From contig DWVZ01000229.1 in the NCBI GenBank assembly GCA_019119975.1, positions 1 through 33,580 on the forward strand: a DNA stretch of 33,580 nucleotides. Reading direction: 5' to 3'. Below the pieces are notes generated by a model that saw nothing but the letters and a program-made list of their open reading frames with translations, was not told where the DNA came from and searched no databases. Shown piece by piece: positions 32,641 through 33,580 of the stretch. Position numbers and translations under genes: made by a program. Numbering within the stretch: position 1 is the first letter of the stretch; each line of letters begins with the position of its first letter. The DNA is from Candidatus Blautia merdavium. Lineage in GTDB: Bacteria > Bacillota > Clostridia > Lachnospirales > Lachnospiraceae.

Positions 32641-33580
32641 TTACCTTCCGTTTATCTTGCTCATTAATTCCATGTACTGTCCCGTTCCCACAGCGACTGC
32701 AAGCGCCGGTTCCTCTGCCACCACGGTATTGATGCCGGTCTCCTCTTCGATCAGCTCTTCCAGTCCTGCCAAAAGAGCGCCCCCGCCAGTCAGCACAATG
32801 CCTCTCTCTGCCACGTCTGCGGCAAGTTCCGGAGGGGTCTTCTCCAGAATGCTGTGTATGGTTTCCATAATCTGACCTGCAGCATCTTTCAGTGCCTCCC
32901 GGATTTCCTCCGAAGTCAGGCTGATGCTCTTAGGAAGTCCGGTAACGGTGTCCCTTCCCTTCACTTCCATGGTCCTTGCCTGGGGTGAGGCATGAACGGT
33001 GCCGATCTGGATCTTAATATCCTCCGCTGTCCGCTCTCCTACGATCAGATTGTGCTTTTTGCGGACATATCGCATGATCGCCTCATCAAAATTATCTCCT
33101 GCGACTTTGATAGAAGTAGAGACAACCGTGCCTCCCAGGGAGATCACTGCCACATCTGTGGTTCCTCCGCCGATATCCACGATCATATTTCCAAAAGGTC
33201 TGGTAATGTCAATGCCCGCACCAATGGCTGCCGCTATGGGCTCCTCGATGATGGATACTTCTCTGGCGCCTGCCTGGTAAGTAGCTTCCTCCACTGCCTT
33301 CTTCTCCACTTCCGTAATGCCGCTGGGTGCGCAGATGCTGATGCGCGGCTTCCGAAAAGCCCTCTTTCCGATGGCTTTAGATACAAAATACTTCAGCATT
33401 TTCTCCGTAACCTCATAATCAGAGATCACGCCCTGGCGCAGCGGACGCACTGCTACGATATTCCCCGGCGTCCTTCCGATCATCTGGCGTGCTTCTTCCC
33501 CCACTGCCCGGATCTTATTATTATCTTTATCATACGCAACTACGGAAGGCTCTTTTAAAACAATGCCTTTTCCCTTCACA
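32641..33580 (-). CDS. mreB: MreB-family rod-shape actin homologue (5' end outside the window)
   Basis: Bacterial actin that organises sidewall peptidoglycan synthesis under the membrane. The visible 312-313 residues cover nearly the whole protein; the first ~22, including the opening phosphate-1 loop (normally GIDLGTA), are beyond the right edge. Visible marks are the VKGKGIVLKEPSVVAYD strand, EEPIAAAIGAG, the phosphate-2 loop VDIGGGTTDVAVISLGG and the adenosine region GIVLTGGGALLAGL. The GTG at 33579 is an internal valine, not the start. The last residues (MSKINGR) match the family's usual end point. It could be MreB or Mbl; separating them needs the N-terminus and relatives. recD2 follows 41 bases later without a clear terminator. 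Confidence 0.93.
   Translation of the reverse strand, partial: VKGKGIVLKEPSVVAYDKDNNKIRAVGEEARQMIGRTPGNIVAVRPLRQGVISDYEVTEKMLKYFVSKAIGKRAFRKPRISICAPSGITEVEKKAVEEATYQAGAREVSIIEEPIAAAIGAGIDITRPFGNMIVDIGGGTTDVAVISLGGTVVSTSIKVAGDNFDEAIMRYVRKKHNLIVGERTAEDIKIQIGTVHASPQARTMEVKGRDTVTGLPKSISLTSEEIREALKDAAGQIMETIHSILEKTPPELAADVAERGIVLTGGGALLAGLEELIEEETGINTVVAEEPALAVAVGTGQYMELMSKINGR

Noticed and set aside
1-33580. CRISPR array, tRNA, rRNA or riboswitch
   Set aside because: No regularly spaced repeats, no cloverleaf-like sequence and no recognised leader structure on either strand by eye. A covariance-model search would be needed to exclude small RNAs fully.

Overview
This window looks like a chromosomal stretch from a low-to-mid GC Clostridia member, most probably Lachnospiraceae. 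The reasons are strong AGGAGG-type ribosome binding sites, frequent TTG and GTG starts, and Gram-positive wall genes (LytR-CpsA-Psr, HtrA, MreB, a CdaA/CdaR pair with 87-residue HPr). I cannot name the genus. I see no rRNA, tRNA, CRISPR array, insertion sequence or origin, and no gene-free stretch longer than about 260 bases.

Layout by region. (1) 1-3,490: a divergent ClpX-type unfoldase and an HtrA surface protease, both on the minus strand, each with its own promoter and terminator. (2) 3,518-12,301, minus strand: a cell-surface polysaccharide block. It holds two GT2 glycosyltransferases and a tandem-domain GT2, a long-form nucleotide-sugar 4,6-dehydratase, a polyprenyl-phosphate sugar-phosphate transferase that would start the chain, and an LCP ligase that would attach the finished polymer to peptidoglycan. 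(3) 12,421-13,656, plus strand: a D-Ala-D-Ala carboxypeptidase, divergent from the polysaccharide block. (4) 13,700-18,012, plus strand: a compact module of a TetR regulator and two exporter-fold ABC half-transporters. It has its own promoter and palindromic operator and lies between two 10-bp direct repeats, which suggests it was inserted. (5) 18,161-24,320, minus strand: the second half of the polysaccharide system. It holds a Wzm/TagG-type permease, a Wzt/TagH-type ATPase, an unrecognised two-membrane-helix ectodomain protein, a second tandem GT2 and a tandem GT-B enzyme. (6) 24,435-25,441: the azlCD branched-chain amino acid exporter. (7) 25,536-29,485: a c-di-AMP operon of two unrecognised membrane proteins, CdaA, CdaR and an HPr. 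(8) 29,616-33,580: mreB (cut by the window edge), recD2 and comF.

Taken together, regions 2 and 5 describe an ABC-exported, wall-linked glycan. The phosphotransferase primes the lipid carrier, the dehydratase helps supply a deoxy/amino sugar, the glycosyltransferases build the chain, the ABC pair exports it and LCP ligates it. Dac, MreB and c-di-AMP signalling share the wall theme. The points most worth checking are the cda operon with an HPr at the position where B. subtilis has glmM, the ClpX without its RKH loop, the TetR-ABC insertion with a non-canonical D-loop in one half, and the unrecognised ectodomain protein inside the export operon.
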